This document shows positions 22,501-30,195 of a stretch of DNA of 64,000 nucleotides, piece after piece (position 1 is the first letter of the stretch; every line of letters begins with the position of its first letter). The DNA comes from Closterium sp. NIES-65 (Eukaryota; Streptophyta; Zygnematophyceae; Desmidiales; Closteriaceae). The notes under the pieces are model-generated. The model was not told the origin of the DNA. It was given only the letters and a program-made list of their open reading frames with translations, and did not search any database. The translations under genes and the position numbers were made by a program. The stretch is from the NCBI GenBank assembly GCA_948144175.1, contig CANXME010000886.1, positions 1,116,001 through 1,180,000 of the forward strand, read 5' to 3'.

Positions 22501-25500
22501 TTTATCTCCCCCTACCCGTCTCCATTTCCTCACCCCGCTGCTCTCTAATGCCACCAGGTGCGGGGTATGCACACGCTCATCCGAAACAGGGACTCCAAGA
22601 AACACTCGTCTTCTCCATGCCTCATTCCCTCTGCCCCTCTCTCCCCATCAACCACCCCTCTCTTATGCCACCAGGTGCGGGGTATGCACACACTCATCCG
22701 AAACAGGGACACCAAGAAGCCTTTACAGTCGCCTCAAGAGTTATTCCCCCTATTCCTTTCCCACAATCCCCACCAGGTGCGGGGCATGCACACGCTCATC
22801 CGAAACAGGGACACCAAGAAGCACAACTCCGTCTGTTACATGCCGCATTCCCTCTGCCGCTATTCCCCCCCCCCGCAACCCCGTCTCTCTAATGCCACCA
22901 GGTGCGGGGTATGCACACCCTCATTCGCAACAGGGACACCAAGAAGCACAACTTTGTCTTTTACATGCCGCATTCCCTCTGCCGCTATTCCCCCCCCTGC
23001 AACCCCGTCTCTCTAATGCCACCAGGTGCGGGGTATGCACACCCTCATTCGCAACAGGGACACGAAGAAGCACAACTTTGTCTTTTACATGCTTCATTCC
23101 CTCTGCTGCTATTCCCCCCCCGCAACCCCGTCTCTCTAATGCCACCAGGTGCGGGGTATGCACACCCTCATTCGCAACAGGGACACGAAGAAGCACAACT
23201 TTGTCTTTTACATGCTTCATTCCCTCTGCTGCTATTCCCCCCCCGCAACCCCGTCTCTTTAATGCCACCAGGTGCGGGGTATGCACACCCTCATTCGCAA
23301 CAGGGACACGAAGAAGCACAACTTTGTCTTTTACGCCGACCGCCTCATTCGCCTCGTGAGTCCCTCTCTCTCTAGTCTTTTCGTTACAGGCAATGCACTC
23401 ACTCACCCATGCCACTCCACACCGCACACCACCCATCTCATGCTCTCTCTCATCTCATCCATGCCACCAAGAAGCACAACTTTGTCTTCTATGCCGACCG
23501 TCTGATTCGCCTCGTAAATTGCATTCGCCTCGGACGTCCCTTTGGGGTCCACGTGTCATGGAGCTGTTACTTTTAAGAATTCTCAATGCTCACAAGAGGT
23601 TTTTGTGCCACCTCCCTGTCACAGTCATTTTTCTCCCATGGTCTCAAGTTTTTTTCCCTCCTTGTTCTCCTCTTCCCTCCTCTCTTTCCTCCACTTCCCC
23701 TCGTCTTTCTCTCCTCGTCCCCTTCTTCTTCTTCCCAATCACTCCCATATGCTGGTGGAGCATGGGCTGGCCTGCTTCCCTTTCACAATTCCAATAGTCT
23801 CATATTTGCTTTCCACCTCCTCCCCTCCTCTTCCCCTCCTCTTCGCCTCCTCCTCCCCTCCTCTTCGCCTCTTCTTCCCCTCCTCTTCCCCTCCACTTTC
23901 CTTCCTCTTTCCCTCCTCTTTTCCTCCACTTCCCGTCCTCTTTCCTTCCTCTTTCGCTTCCTCCCCCCCATCACCACCATCAGCTCGTGGAGCATGGGCT
24001 AGGCCACCTTCCTTTCACTGAAATTCAAGTCACCACCCCCACAGGTAAACCTCCTCACAAAATCAGGATTGTGGAGCGCGGGTTGAGTCATCATCCCCCC
24101 CTCTTCCACCTACCACCAACAGCTCGTGGAGCATGGGTTGGGCCACCTTCCTTTCACTGAAATTCAAGTCACCACCCCGACGGGTGAGTAGCACTGGATT
24201 GTCACAGCTGCACCTACTCGCCCTCTGTTTCAACCCACCCCACTTTTCAACCAAGGTGACTTTTAAGTCGACTCAAAAGTCCCTAGTCGACTCAAAAGTC
24301 CTTAGTCGACTCAAAAGTCCTTAGTCGACTCAAAAGTCACCTAGTCGACTCAAAAGTCCTTAGTCGACTCAAAAGTCACCTAGTCGACTCAAAAGTCCTT
24401 AGCCGACTCAAAAGTCACCTAGTCGACTCAAAAGTCCTTAGTCGACTCAAAAGTCCTTAGCCGACTCAAAAGTCCTTAGTCGACTCAAAAGTCCCTAGTC
24501 GACTCAAAAGTCCCTAGTCGACTCAAAAGTCACCTAGTCGACTCAAAAGTCCCTAGTCGACTCAAAAGTCACCTAGTCGACTCAAAAGTCCTTAGTCGAC
24601 TCAAAAGTCCCTAGTCGACTCAAAGTCCTTAGTCGACTCAAAAGTCCCTAGTCGACTCAAAAGTCCCTAGTCGACTCAAAAGTCCCTAGTCGACTCAAAC
24701 GGCACCGAATTGTCACAGCTGCACCTACTCGCCTTCTATTTCAACCCACCCCACTTTTCAACCGAGGTGACCTTTAAGTTGACTCAAAAGTCACCTAGTC
24801 GACTCAAAAGTCCTTAGTCGACTCAAAAGTCACCTAGTCGACTCAAAAGTCCTTAGCCGACTCAAAAGTCACCTAGTCGACTCAAAAGTCCTAAGTCGAC
24901 TCAAAAGTCCCTAGTCGACTCAAAAGTCCTTAGCCGACTCAAAAGTCCTTAGTCGACTCAAAAGTCCCTAGTCAACTCAAATGTCCCTAGTCGACTCAAA
25001 AGTCCCTAGTCGACTCAAAAGTCCCTAGTCGACTCAAAAGTCACCTAGTCGACTCAAAAGTCCTTAGTCGACTCAAAAGTCCCTAGTCGACTCAAAGTCC
25101 CTAGTCGACTCAAAGTCCCTAGTCGACTCAAAAGTCCCTAGTCGACTCAAAAGTCCCTAGTCGACTCAAACGGCACCGAATTGTCACAGCTGCACCTACT
25201 CGCCTTCTATTTCAACCCACCCCACTTTTCAACCGAGGTGACCTTTAAGTTGACTCAAAAGTCACCTAGTCGACTCAAAAGTCCTTAGTCGACTCAAAAG
25301 TCACCTAGTCGACTCAAAAGTCCTTAGCCGACTCAAAAGTCCCTAGTCGACTCAAAAGTCCTTAGTCGACTCAAAAGTCCCTAGTCAACTCAAAAGTCCC
25401 TAGTCGACTCAAACGGCACCGAATTGTCACAGCTGCACCTACTCGCCTTCTATTTCAACCCACCCCACTTTTCAAACGCCTTTGTCTCAGTGCAATTGAA

Positions 25501-28500
25501 GTGACCGCCCCTACAGCTTTGAGATATTCCTGGGCATTTCGGGAAGAGACACCATAGGAGCAGCTCTTACATCTTAGGTGTAGGCTAGGTCTTGCCGTCC
25601 CATTCTCTTCCCAACCTTCCCCTCCCTATCCACATGCAGGCTCAACATATGTGGGTATCAACTTTAGCAAGAAGCTATGCGGAGTGTCCATAATTCGCAG
25701 GTAGGTATTTCCTACTTGTATAGGGAGTGTGGGGTGTTAGGCATTTTTCGTTATGCTGAAGTAGGGATGAGCAAGTGGCGCGCCCCTACACGAACACCTT
25801 CGTTTGCCGAACCTAACACTGTTCGGTTCGGCGAACACTTTGAGCAAAAAATGGTGTTCGCCGTTCGCCTGTGAAGGCGTGTTCGGGCGAACCTCGAACA
25901 CTGTTCGTGTTCGTCGCGGGCAAATTGCAGCAGCGGCCCGAACACGAACGTGTTCGGGCGAACATCGAACACTGTTCGGCGAACATTTTAAGCCAAAAAA
26001 AAATACCTGTTCGGTTCGCCTGTGTTTTTGCTCAACCCTATGCTGAAGTATGTGATTGTGTCTGTGTTTATGATTTCTCTGTGGAGTGTCCACTTTTCAA
26101 AGGTATGGCGTACGGGGTGTGTGTGTGTGTGGGATGCGAGGCATGCTTTGTGTTTCTCGTCCCTTGTGCATATGTGTCTATTTTTGCCCCACGCGTGTAG
26201 TGAGTCTATGTTTGAGTCGACTCAAAAATAGACTCGCTATGTTTGCCCCATCCTCCCTTTGCACTGGCAAGCGCATGTAGGACGATCGTGCTTCAGGGGA
26301 ATGAAGATCCTCTGTCTGTCCCATACACCCTTCCTATTGGGCGTATCTGAATGAAACCATGTCTGCTTCTGCCCGAGTTTTGAGACGTCTCAAAACTCGA
26401 AAACTCGCTTCTTTTTGAGACGTCTCAAAACATGAAGATCCCCTGTCCCATACACCCTCCCTATTGGGCGTATCTGAATGAAACCATCTCTACTTGTGCC
26501 CCTCCTTGTACCCCCCTTCTTTCATCCCATGGCACGGCAGTGGCGAGAGCATGGAGAATGCGTTAAGAGCATGCTGCAAGGGAGTGAAGATTGGGAAGAT
26601 ATTGATTCACAGAGAGGGGGACTATGGCAAGCAGGTAAGGATTGGATTTTCAATCTTGTCGAGTATGTGTGTGGGTGCATGCGTGTGTGCATCACTCGTT
26701 TGTTTTTTCATGCTGCACAGGAGGGGTGCCTACAGCAAGCAGGTGAGGCGCAAACCACCCCTAAAACTCCCTCCCTCTCTCTCCTCTCTGTTTCCCTGCT
26801 CTCGTTTGTATGCATATGCATGCATACACCGGTGGTGCCTTCTGCATAACATGTTGATGCTGACGTGAATCGTTCCGAATCGGTGGCAATTTTGAAGGGA
26901 GTGAAGATGGACAGAACACCCATCCACAGGGATGGCGACTTTGGCAAGCAGGTGAGGCTTCTTTGCCTTCTATGATGTGTGTGTGCGCACTGTGCATTTT
27001 GCATTGTATGTGCATTCTCTTAAGCATTAGTGTGATCTCACCTTGCCTCGCCCCTGTGCTGAAAGGGAGTGAAGATGGGCAGAACACCCATCCATCCACA
27101 GGGATGGCGACTTTGGCAAGCAGGTGAGGCTTCTTTGCCTTCTGTACAAGCCATTCAGCATGTGTGTACAGAAATTGACAGACAGACCATTCCCATCTCA
27201 AATGTCCTAAACCCATTTAGCAACAAACCTCACTTTTAAAATGGGCTTGGGAAGCAGGTGAGGCATCTTCCCTCTCTGAATTTTGAGTCGACTCGAAAAG
27301 TCAGAAGTCAACTTTTGAGTCGACTAAAAAGTCAGGGGGTGAGGCATCTTTGCTCTTTGCTCATCGCAGCTCCTAGTTTATTCCACTTCGACATGTGTGT
27401 GCTATAAGTGCATTATGTGTGTCGCTTTCTCCCTTGCTGCTCATGCTCCCTCTCCCCCTTCGCCTCCCCTTCTCCCTTCCCCACCAGCTCATACACAAGA
27501 ATTCCCCAGGGACATCGCCCAGAGGCATTCTTTCTCCCCCTTCCTCACATCTTTGCTCCCTCACTCCCCATACTCCACCTCCCCCATCCCCTTTCTGCAA
27601 TCTTCCGCCAGCTCATACACGAGAAGCCCCCCCGAGACATCATCTCACAGAGGCATTCTTTCACCTTGTTTATCTTACCTTCCCTCCTTGCTCCCCATTC
27701 TCTCTACCCCTCCTCTTCCCCCTTTCCATCCCCGCCAGCTGATATACGAGAAGCTCCCCCGGGACATCGCCCAGAGGCATGTCATGCTGCTCGACCCTGT
27801 GCTGGCGTCAGGTGAGGCTTTACCCCCCTCCCTCCTCGCCTGGCACGTGATGCTGCTGGGCCCGGTGCTCTCCTCAGATAAGCACCCTTATCCCGGTACT
27901 ACTTACTACTTACTGCTTACTAGTTCCTATTTAGTGCTTACTCGTTACTACTTACAGCTTACTGCCAATCAAGTGACCTATACACTGCCCTTCGATCTTA
28001 TTAAAGTGCTGCTTTGCTTGGCCTTCTGCCTTGATTTCACCCCTCTCCATCAGGCCGCTCTGCCATGAAGGCTATCGAGCTGCTGTTGCACCGAGGGGTG
28101 GTAGAGATGGGACTGAACCTTCATGCTTACGCTCCGCATCCTTTGCCTTGATTCCGATCCCCCTTATTCTCCTATTCCCCCTATTCGCTCTCCCCTCCAG
28201 GCCGCTCTGCCATCAAGGCTATCGAGCTGCTGCTGCACCGAGGGGTGCCTGAGGAGCGAATCATCTTCCTCAACCTCATCTCGGTAAGTTCATGATTAGA
28301 AGGGGGGCAGAATCATATTCCTCAACTCATTCCAGTGAGTTTATGAGGAGCGCAGAGCGGTATTTAGTGGTGCAGGATATTATCAGCTGGGTTATTCTTC
28401 ATCCGAGCTGCTGCTGCAACAGAAGGGTGCCTGACGAGCAAACCATTTTCCTCAACCTCATCTCGGTGAGCTCATGACTTCAAGGGATTAAGAACGGTAC

Positions 28501-30168
28501 TTGGTGGTGAAGAGAACAACCAGTTGGGTTCTTGCTCACCACAGCTGCTGCAAGCAGGGGTGCGTGACGAGCAAAGCATGTTCTTCAACCTCACCAGTGA
28601 GTGTAATAAGCGAATTACAGAGCGGTAATTAGTGGTGAAGAGGGTTATCATCTTGGACATTCCTTACCCCTGCTCCCTTTCTATCTTCCCTGCTCTAACC
28701 TCCCTCCCCCAGGCCCCTGAGGGCATTCACAAAGTGTGTCGGTGCTTCCACCACCTCATTAGTTCATTTCCATGTTCCATCTTTCACCTTACCTTTCCCC
28801 CCATGCTCCTTCACACCCATCCTTCCCTCCCCCAGGCCCCAGAGGGCATTCACAAAGTGTGTCGGTGCTTCCACCACCTCAAGATCGCCATGCCTTCCCA
28901 TTTACCTTTCCTGCTCCCACCCACCCTTCTCTCTGCTCCTTCTTCGCCTGTTGCAAACCTCCATCCTCCCGCCAGGCACCGGAGGGCATTCACAATGTGT
29001 GCCGCCGCTTCCCCCACCTCAGCGTCCCTGTGTCTTGTTCTTTCTCTGCCCTTCCATTGCTCGCCTCCTCTTCGCGCCCCTTCCATTCCCTACACCCCAC
29101 CACTCCTCCCCCCCCCCAAGGCTCCGGAGGGCATTCACAATGTGTGCCGCCGCTTCCGCCACCTCAAGGTCCTTACTCATCTTTGTTCTTTCTCCTGCCT
29201 TCCCTGCACCCACCCATCCTTCCCTCCCCCAGCCCCCGGAGGGCATTCACAATGTGTGCCGCCGCTTCTGCCACCTCAAGGTCCATACTCATCTCTGTTC
29301 TTTCTCCTGCCTTCCCTGCACCCACCCATCCTTCCCTCCCCCAGCCCCCGGAGGGCATTCACAATGTGTGCCGCCGCTTCCGCCACCTCAAGGTCCATAC
29401 TCATCTTTGTTCTTTCTCCTGCCTTCCCTGCACCCACCCATCCTTCCCTCCCCCAGCCCCCGGAGGGCATTCACAATGTGTGCCGCCGCTTCCGCCACCT
29501 CAAGGTCCATACTCATCTTTGTTCTTTCTCCTGCCTTCCCTGCACCCACCCATCCTTCCCTCCCCCAGCCCCCGGAGGGCATTCACAATGTGTGCCGCCG
29601 CTTCCGCCACCTCAAGGTCCATACTCATCTTTGTTCTTTCTCCTGCCTTCCCTGCACCCACCCATCCTTCCCTCCCCCAGCCCCCTGAGGGCATTCACAA
29701 TGGTTTTGAGACGTCTCAAAAACAACCTCGCTGCACGTTGCCGCCGCTTCCCCCACCTCAAGATAGTGACATCGGAGATCGATTCGGGGTTTAATGAGGA
29801 GTATCGAGCAGGGTAGGGGTGGGGGTTTGGCGTGGGGAGTAATGAGGAGTGCAGAGTGGTGTCAGCACCTCCCTCACCTTGCGATCCCTGTGTCTTTTTT
29901 CCCTCGCCGCCCATCCATTGCTCGCCTCTACCTGTTACTGTGCCCCACCCAACCCCTCCTTCAGGCCCCGGAGGGCATTCACAACGTGTGCCGCCGCTTC
30001 CCCCACCTCAAGATCGTGACATCGGAAATCGACTCGGGGATTAACGAGGAGTACAGAGTGGTGCCAGGAATGGGGGAGTTTGGGGACCGGTACTTTGGTA
30101 CAGAGGAGGGGGATGCTGGGAGGGATGATGAGAGGGATGGTGATGGTGACGCTTTTGAGGCGTCTTGA
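16583..30168 (+). CDS. UKL: Uridine kinase-like / UPRT fusion protein
   Basis: Pyrimidine salvage enzyme: the N-terminal half phosphorylates uridine/cytidine and the C-terminal half is uracil phosphoribosyltransferase-like. Exons join in frame with GT-AG introns: 16952-17234, 17468-17559, 18133-18202, 18979-19094, 20003-20179, 21882-22076, 23272-23355, 23984-24044 or 24123-24183, 25640-25700, 26541-26634, 27739-27811, 28201-28283, 29965-30168. They sum to 1593 nt (530 residues plus stop). A first exon with ATG 16583 ([15 protein letters not shown]) is tentative. Motifs: P-loop [64 protein letters not shown] part [53 protein letters not shown]. The last residues are acidic (GDGDAFEAS). Every exon phase fits, so the gene looks functional despite introns packed with truncated exon copies, listed separately. 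The symbol is the plant family name, not a proven orthologue. Confidence 0.88.
16782..16876 (+). other. 5-prime edge shadows of kinase exon 2
   Basis: CTCCAG followed by ACCAGC occurs three times: at 16782 (short copy), 16846 (about 30 bases of exon) and the real exon at 16952. The second copy breaks off exactly where a TTTTGAGGCACCTCAA palindrome begins (16871). Confidence 0.75.
17287..17314 (+). other. 3-prime edge shadow of kinase exon 2
   Basis: CCTTCTCTCTCGACCGCTC resembles exon 2 sequence at about 17168-17187 and ends in ATTG followed by GTGGGT, matching the real donor ATTG/GTGAGA at 17234. Confidence 0.65.
17323..17355. repeat. Palindrome, AATT-core variant
   Basis: Inverted arms AGAGTATTTTTGAG and CTTTAAAAATACTCT flank an AATT core, just after the exon 2 donor shadow. 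One arm is one base longer than the other. Related to the TTTTGAG...CTCAAAA family. Confidence 0.7.
17633..17675 (+). other. 3-prime edge shadow of kinase exon 3
   Basis: Copy of the end of exon 3 (CAGCTGCACGACCAC, GGTGGTGCTGGTGCA), downstream of it. The donor has decayed from CAG/GTGAGA to CAG/ATGAGA, and one codon has changed from CGG to TGG. Confidence 0.85.
17875..18050 (+). other. 5-prime edge shadows of kinase exon 4
   Basis: Two truncated copies precede the real exon at 18133: a diverged one at about 17876-17913, and a near-perfect one at about 17993-18042 with GCAG acceptor and [16 protein letters not shown] intact. The second leaves exon homology before DFNFDHP. Confidence 0.85.
18322..18490 (+). 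other. 3-prime edge shadows of kinase exon 4
   Basis: GACAGAGGAGGAGCTCAATC at about 18325 continues to TCCTG/GTAACC at 18380. Shorter TCCTG/GTAACC and TCCTG/GTGAAC remnants follow near 18432 and 18482. They copy the end of exon 4 and its donor TCCTG/GTAAGT with progressive loss. Confidence 0.65.
18655..18905 (+). other. 5-prime edge shadows of kinase exon 5
   Basis: After AG at 18654 and 18818 come copies reading DAFDTNTF... and [10 protein letters not shown].... The second continues, with a small frame-shifting insertion, through [14 protein letters not shown] before losing homology. The real exon starts at 18979. Confidence 0.85.
19164..19660 (+). other. 3-prime edge shadows of kinase exon 5 (four copies)
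   Basis: Copies begin at about 19164, 19314, 19448 and 19582; the last three are spaced exactly 134 bases. Each encodes the end of exon 5 ([19 protein letters not shown]) and runs into its intron. Donors are GAAG/GTGCGT in the first, lost (GAAG/GAGGGT) in the middle two, and GAAG/GTGGGT in the last. Confidence 0.9.
19745..19832 (+). other. Shadow of kinase exon 6, upstream copy
   Basis: A diverged copy of the first half of exon 6: CTCGAAGGCATTATGGTGTT, then GATGCCAGGGTGCGAG and GCCGACGTGC. It has lost the acceptor and carries several replacement changes. Confidence 0.75.
20214..20610 (+). other. 3-prime shadows of kinase exon 6
   Basis: Remnants of the exon 6 end (GTGCAAGGGGTGATTGACCAG/GT) recur at about 20214, 20320 and 20402. 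A longer copy at 20555-20605 (ACAGATGGTGACGCGCGATT, then GGCCAGGAAG) leads into the inverted LRR fragment. A further clean copy, GATCGACGTGCAAGGGGTGA, lies at about 21411-21438 on the far side of that insert. Confidence 0.75.
20427..20451 (+). repeat. 25-base poly-G tract
   Basis: An uninterrupted run of 25 G residues within the intron after kinase exon 6. The length may be uncertain for sequencing reasons. Confidence 0.9.
20606..21405. pseudogene. Inverted duplicate of an LRR gene fragment
   Basis: Two arms face each other with a loop of about ten bases near 20984. The plus-strand arm (about 20606-20980) reads [20 protein letters not shown], then [15 protein letters not shown]. The minus-strand arm (about 20990-21400) reads [15 protein letters not shown], then [15 protein letters not shown] and [18 protein letters not shown]. 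The arms are similar along their length and nearly identical near the loop (CTTGCTCACTCTTCCT and its complement). It is a gene fragment of the same broad LRR type as the genes at 6.5 and 12.8 kb, nested in a shadow of kinase exon 6. A transcript of the kinase pre-mRNA would fold here into a long hairpin. Confidence 0.85.
21498..21810 (+). other. 5-prime edge shadows of kinase exon 7
   Basis: CAGTATGCTTGCTTTGTGAA at 21500 and AAGCCAGCTTTCTGATGATT, followed by CTCAAAGAAAATTTG, at 21722-21763 are diverged copies of the start of exon 7 (CAG/TACGCTCGTTTTGTC). Confidence 0.7.
22150..22261 (+). other. 3-prime edge shadow of kinase exon 7
   Basis: The last 37 codons of exon 7 are repeated ([20 protein letters not shown] ... 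VHVIESTFQ) with an intact CAG/GTGTGTGG donor and three residue changes. Upstream is a GTGCGGTGCG-rich junction. Confidence 0.9.
22404..23240 (+). other. 5-prime edge shadow array of kinase exon 8
   Basis: Six copies with acceptor CACCAG start at 22558, 22675, 22777, 22902, 23026 and 23149, before the real exon at 23272. A more decayed copy lies near 22404. The last four spacings are 123-125 bases. Each carries [17 protein letters not shown], then drops out of exon homology before YADRLIRL. The later copies are almost identical to each other and to the real exon, so the array is still growing or being homogenised. Confidence 0.95.
23461..23514 (+). other. 3-prime edge shadow of kinase exon 8
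   Basis: [16 protein letters not shown] is repeated downstream of the real exon, with donor CTC/GTAAAT in place of CTC/GTGAGT. Confidence 0.9.
23571..23586. repeat. Palindrome, AATT-core variant
   Basis: TTTTAAGAATTCTCAA, a diverged member of the palindrome family, in the intron after exon 8. Confidence 0.5.
23752..24095 (+). other. Second complete copy and shadows of kinase exon 9
   Basis: Two complete 61-base copies with CAG acceptors and GT donors lie at 23984-24044 and 24123-24183. They encode the same peptide and differ only by CTA/TTG, CCC/CCG and ACA/ACG. Decayed 5-prime shadows lie at about 23753 (GTGGAGCATGGGCTGGCC) and 24068 (GTGGAGCGCGGGTTG). A 3-prime remnant is at 25486-25517. 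Since 61 is not a multiple of three, only one copy can be used per transcript. Confidence 0.9.
24256..25415 (+). repeat. Higher-order palindrome-derived satellite in kinase intron
   Basis: Roughly fifty head-to-tail units of 19-20 bases (AGTCGACTCAAAAGTCCCT and variants), each one half of the TTTTGAGTCGACTCAAAA palindrome. Runs of units are punctuated by a spacer (TTGTCACAGCTGCACCTACT, then CGCC and TTCAACCCACCCCAC) at about 24203, 24713, 25183 and 25425, giving higher-order periods of about 510, 470 and 245 bases. The spacer is also the sequence directly after exon 9, so the intron itself was amplified. Confidence 0.95.
25764..26038. mobile_element. MITE-like element with 12-bp target duplication
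   Basis: 275 bases bounded by GGGATGAGCAA and TTGCTCAACCC (an inverted pair with one mismatch) and flanked by the perfect direct repeat TATGCTGAAGTA at 25752-25763 and 26039-26050. The body repeats GTTCG/CGAAC words such as GTTCGGCGAAC and has no coding capacity. It sits in the intron after kinase exon 10. The superfamily is not determined; a 12-bp duplication is longer than most DNA transposons make. Confidence 0.8.
26078..26103 (+). other. 3-prime edge shadow of kinase exon 10
   Basis: TGGAGTGTCCACTTTTCAAA/GGTATG resembles the exon 10 end GGAGTGTCCATAATTCGCAG/GTAGGT. Short and diverged. Confidence 0.5.
26202..26235. repeat. Extended palindrome, TCGA core
   Basis: Arms GAGTCTATGTTTGAG and CTCAAAAATAGACTC around TCGA. 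Pairing extends well outside the core motif, with one mismatch. Confidence 0.85.
26374..26437. repeat. Two adjacent palindromes, ACGT core
   Basis: 26374-26399 is a perfect 26-bp palindrome (CGAGTTTTGAG arms, ACGT core). 26408-26437 is an imperfect one with CTTC...GAAG outer arms and the same core. Confidence 0.9.
26715..27256 (+). other. 3-prime edge shadows of kinase exon 11 (four copies)
   Basis: Copies end at CAAGCAG/GTGAGG or a variant: about 26717-26741 (decayed), 26893-26951 ([19 protein letters not shown]), 27061-27123 (same, with a 4-base CATC insertion) and a trace at 27243. The real exon is 26541-26634. Confidence 0.85.
27282..27332. repeat. Pair of decayed TCGA-core palindromes
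   Basis: ATTTTGAGTCGACTCGAAAA and TTTTGAGTCGACTAAAAA, each with one damaged arm, placed between exon 11 and exon 12 shadows. Confidence 0.8.
27488..27662 (+). other. 5-prime edge shadows of kinase exon 12
   Basis: After CAG at 27487 and 27611 come CTCATACACAAGAATTCCCC and CTCATACACGAGAAGC, each leading to CAGAGGCATTCTTTC. These are diverged copies of the first two thirds of exon 12 ([14 protein letters not shown]). Confidence 0.85.
27842..27877 (+). other. 3-prime edge shadow of kinase exon 12
   Basis: CACGTGATGCTGCTGGGCCC, then GTGCTCTCCTCAG, repeats the end of exon 12. The donor is lost (ATAAGC in place of GTGAGG). Confidence 0.85.
28054..28104 (+). other. 5-prime edge shadow of kinase exon 13
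   Basis: Acceptor ATCAG then [16 protein letters not shown], leaving exon homology after GGGGTG. The real exon is 28201-28283. Confidence 0.9.
28303..28600 (+). other. 3-prime edge shadows of kinase exon 13 (three copies)
   Basis: Copies at about 28305-28332, 28405-28466 and 28541-28598 retain IIFLN-like ends followed by GTGAG-type donors, with decay from copy to copy. The middle one keeps the CTCATCTCG/GTGAGC junction. Confidence 0.8.
28713..29816 (+). other. 5-prime edge shadow array of kinase exon 14 (nine copies)
   Basis: Copies start after AG at 28713, 28836, 28976, 29121, 29233, 29345, 29457, 29569 and 29681. The last six are spaced exactly 112 bases and are near-identical. Most carry 48 bases of exon ([15 protein letters not shown]) followed by GTCC, a weak but possible donor. 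The ninth copy has a palindrome inserted and runs on through [17 protein letters not shown]. The real exon starts at 29965. Confidence 0.95.
29704..29721. repeat. Palindrome inserted in an exon 14 copy
   Basis: TTTTGAGACGTCTCAAAA within the ninth exon-14 copy. The eight sister copies lack it, and the net gain relative to them is about 34 bases. Confidence 0.9.
29825..29895 (+). other. Decayed shadows between exon 14 copies
   Basis: AATGAGGAGTGCAGAGTGGT resembles the exon 14 segment encoding NEEYRVVPG. The following CACCTCCCTCACCTTGCGAT resembles CCCCACCTCAAGATCGTG. Both are out of order relative to the real exon. Confidence 0.55.
30149..30168 (+). repeat. Half-decayed palindrome forming the kinase stop codon
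   Basis: TTTTGAGGCGTCTTGA encodes the final FEAS and the TGA stop. It resembles the GCGC/ACGT-core palindromes with one arm damaged. Confidence 0.6.
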
Positions 30169-30195
30169 TGTGTGGGGAGGGGTGGGAGGTTGTTG

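Noticed and set aside
22558..23355. CRISPR-like direct repeats spaced about 123 bases
   Set aside because: The repeats are exon 8 edges with splice acceptors, and the spacers are near-identical intron.
24256..25415. CRISPR-like array
   Set aside because: Units are head-to-tail half-palindromes with almost no spacer, in a eukaryotic intron, with no cas genes.
28632..29816. 394- and 340-codon open frames over the kinase 3-prime region
   Set aside because: They run through intron and exon-copy repeats in overlapping frames. Only the spliced exons give a conserved protein.
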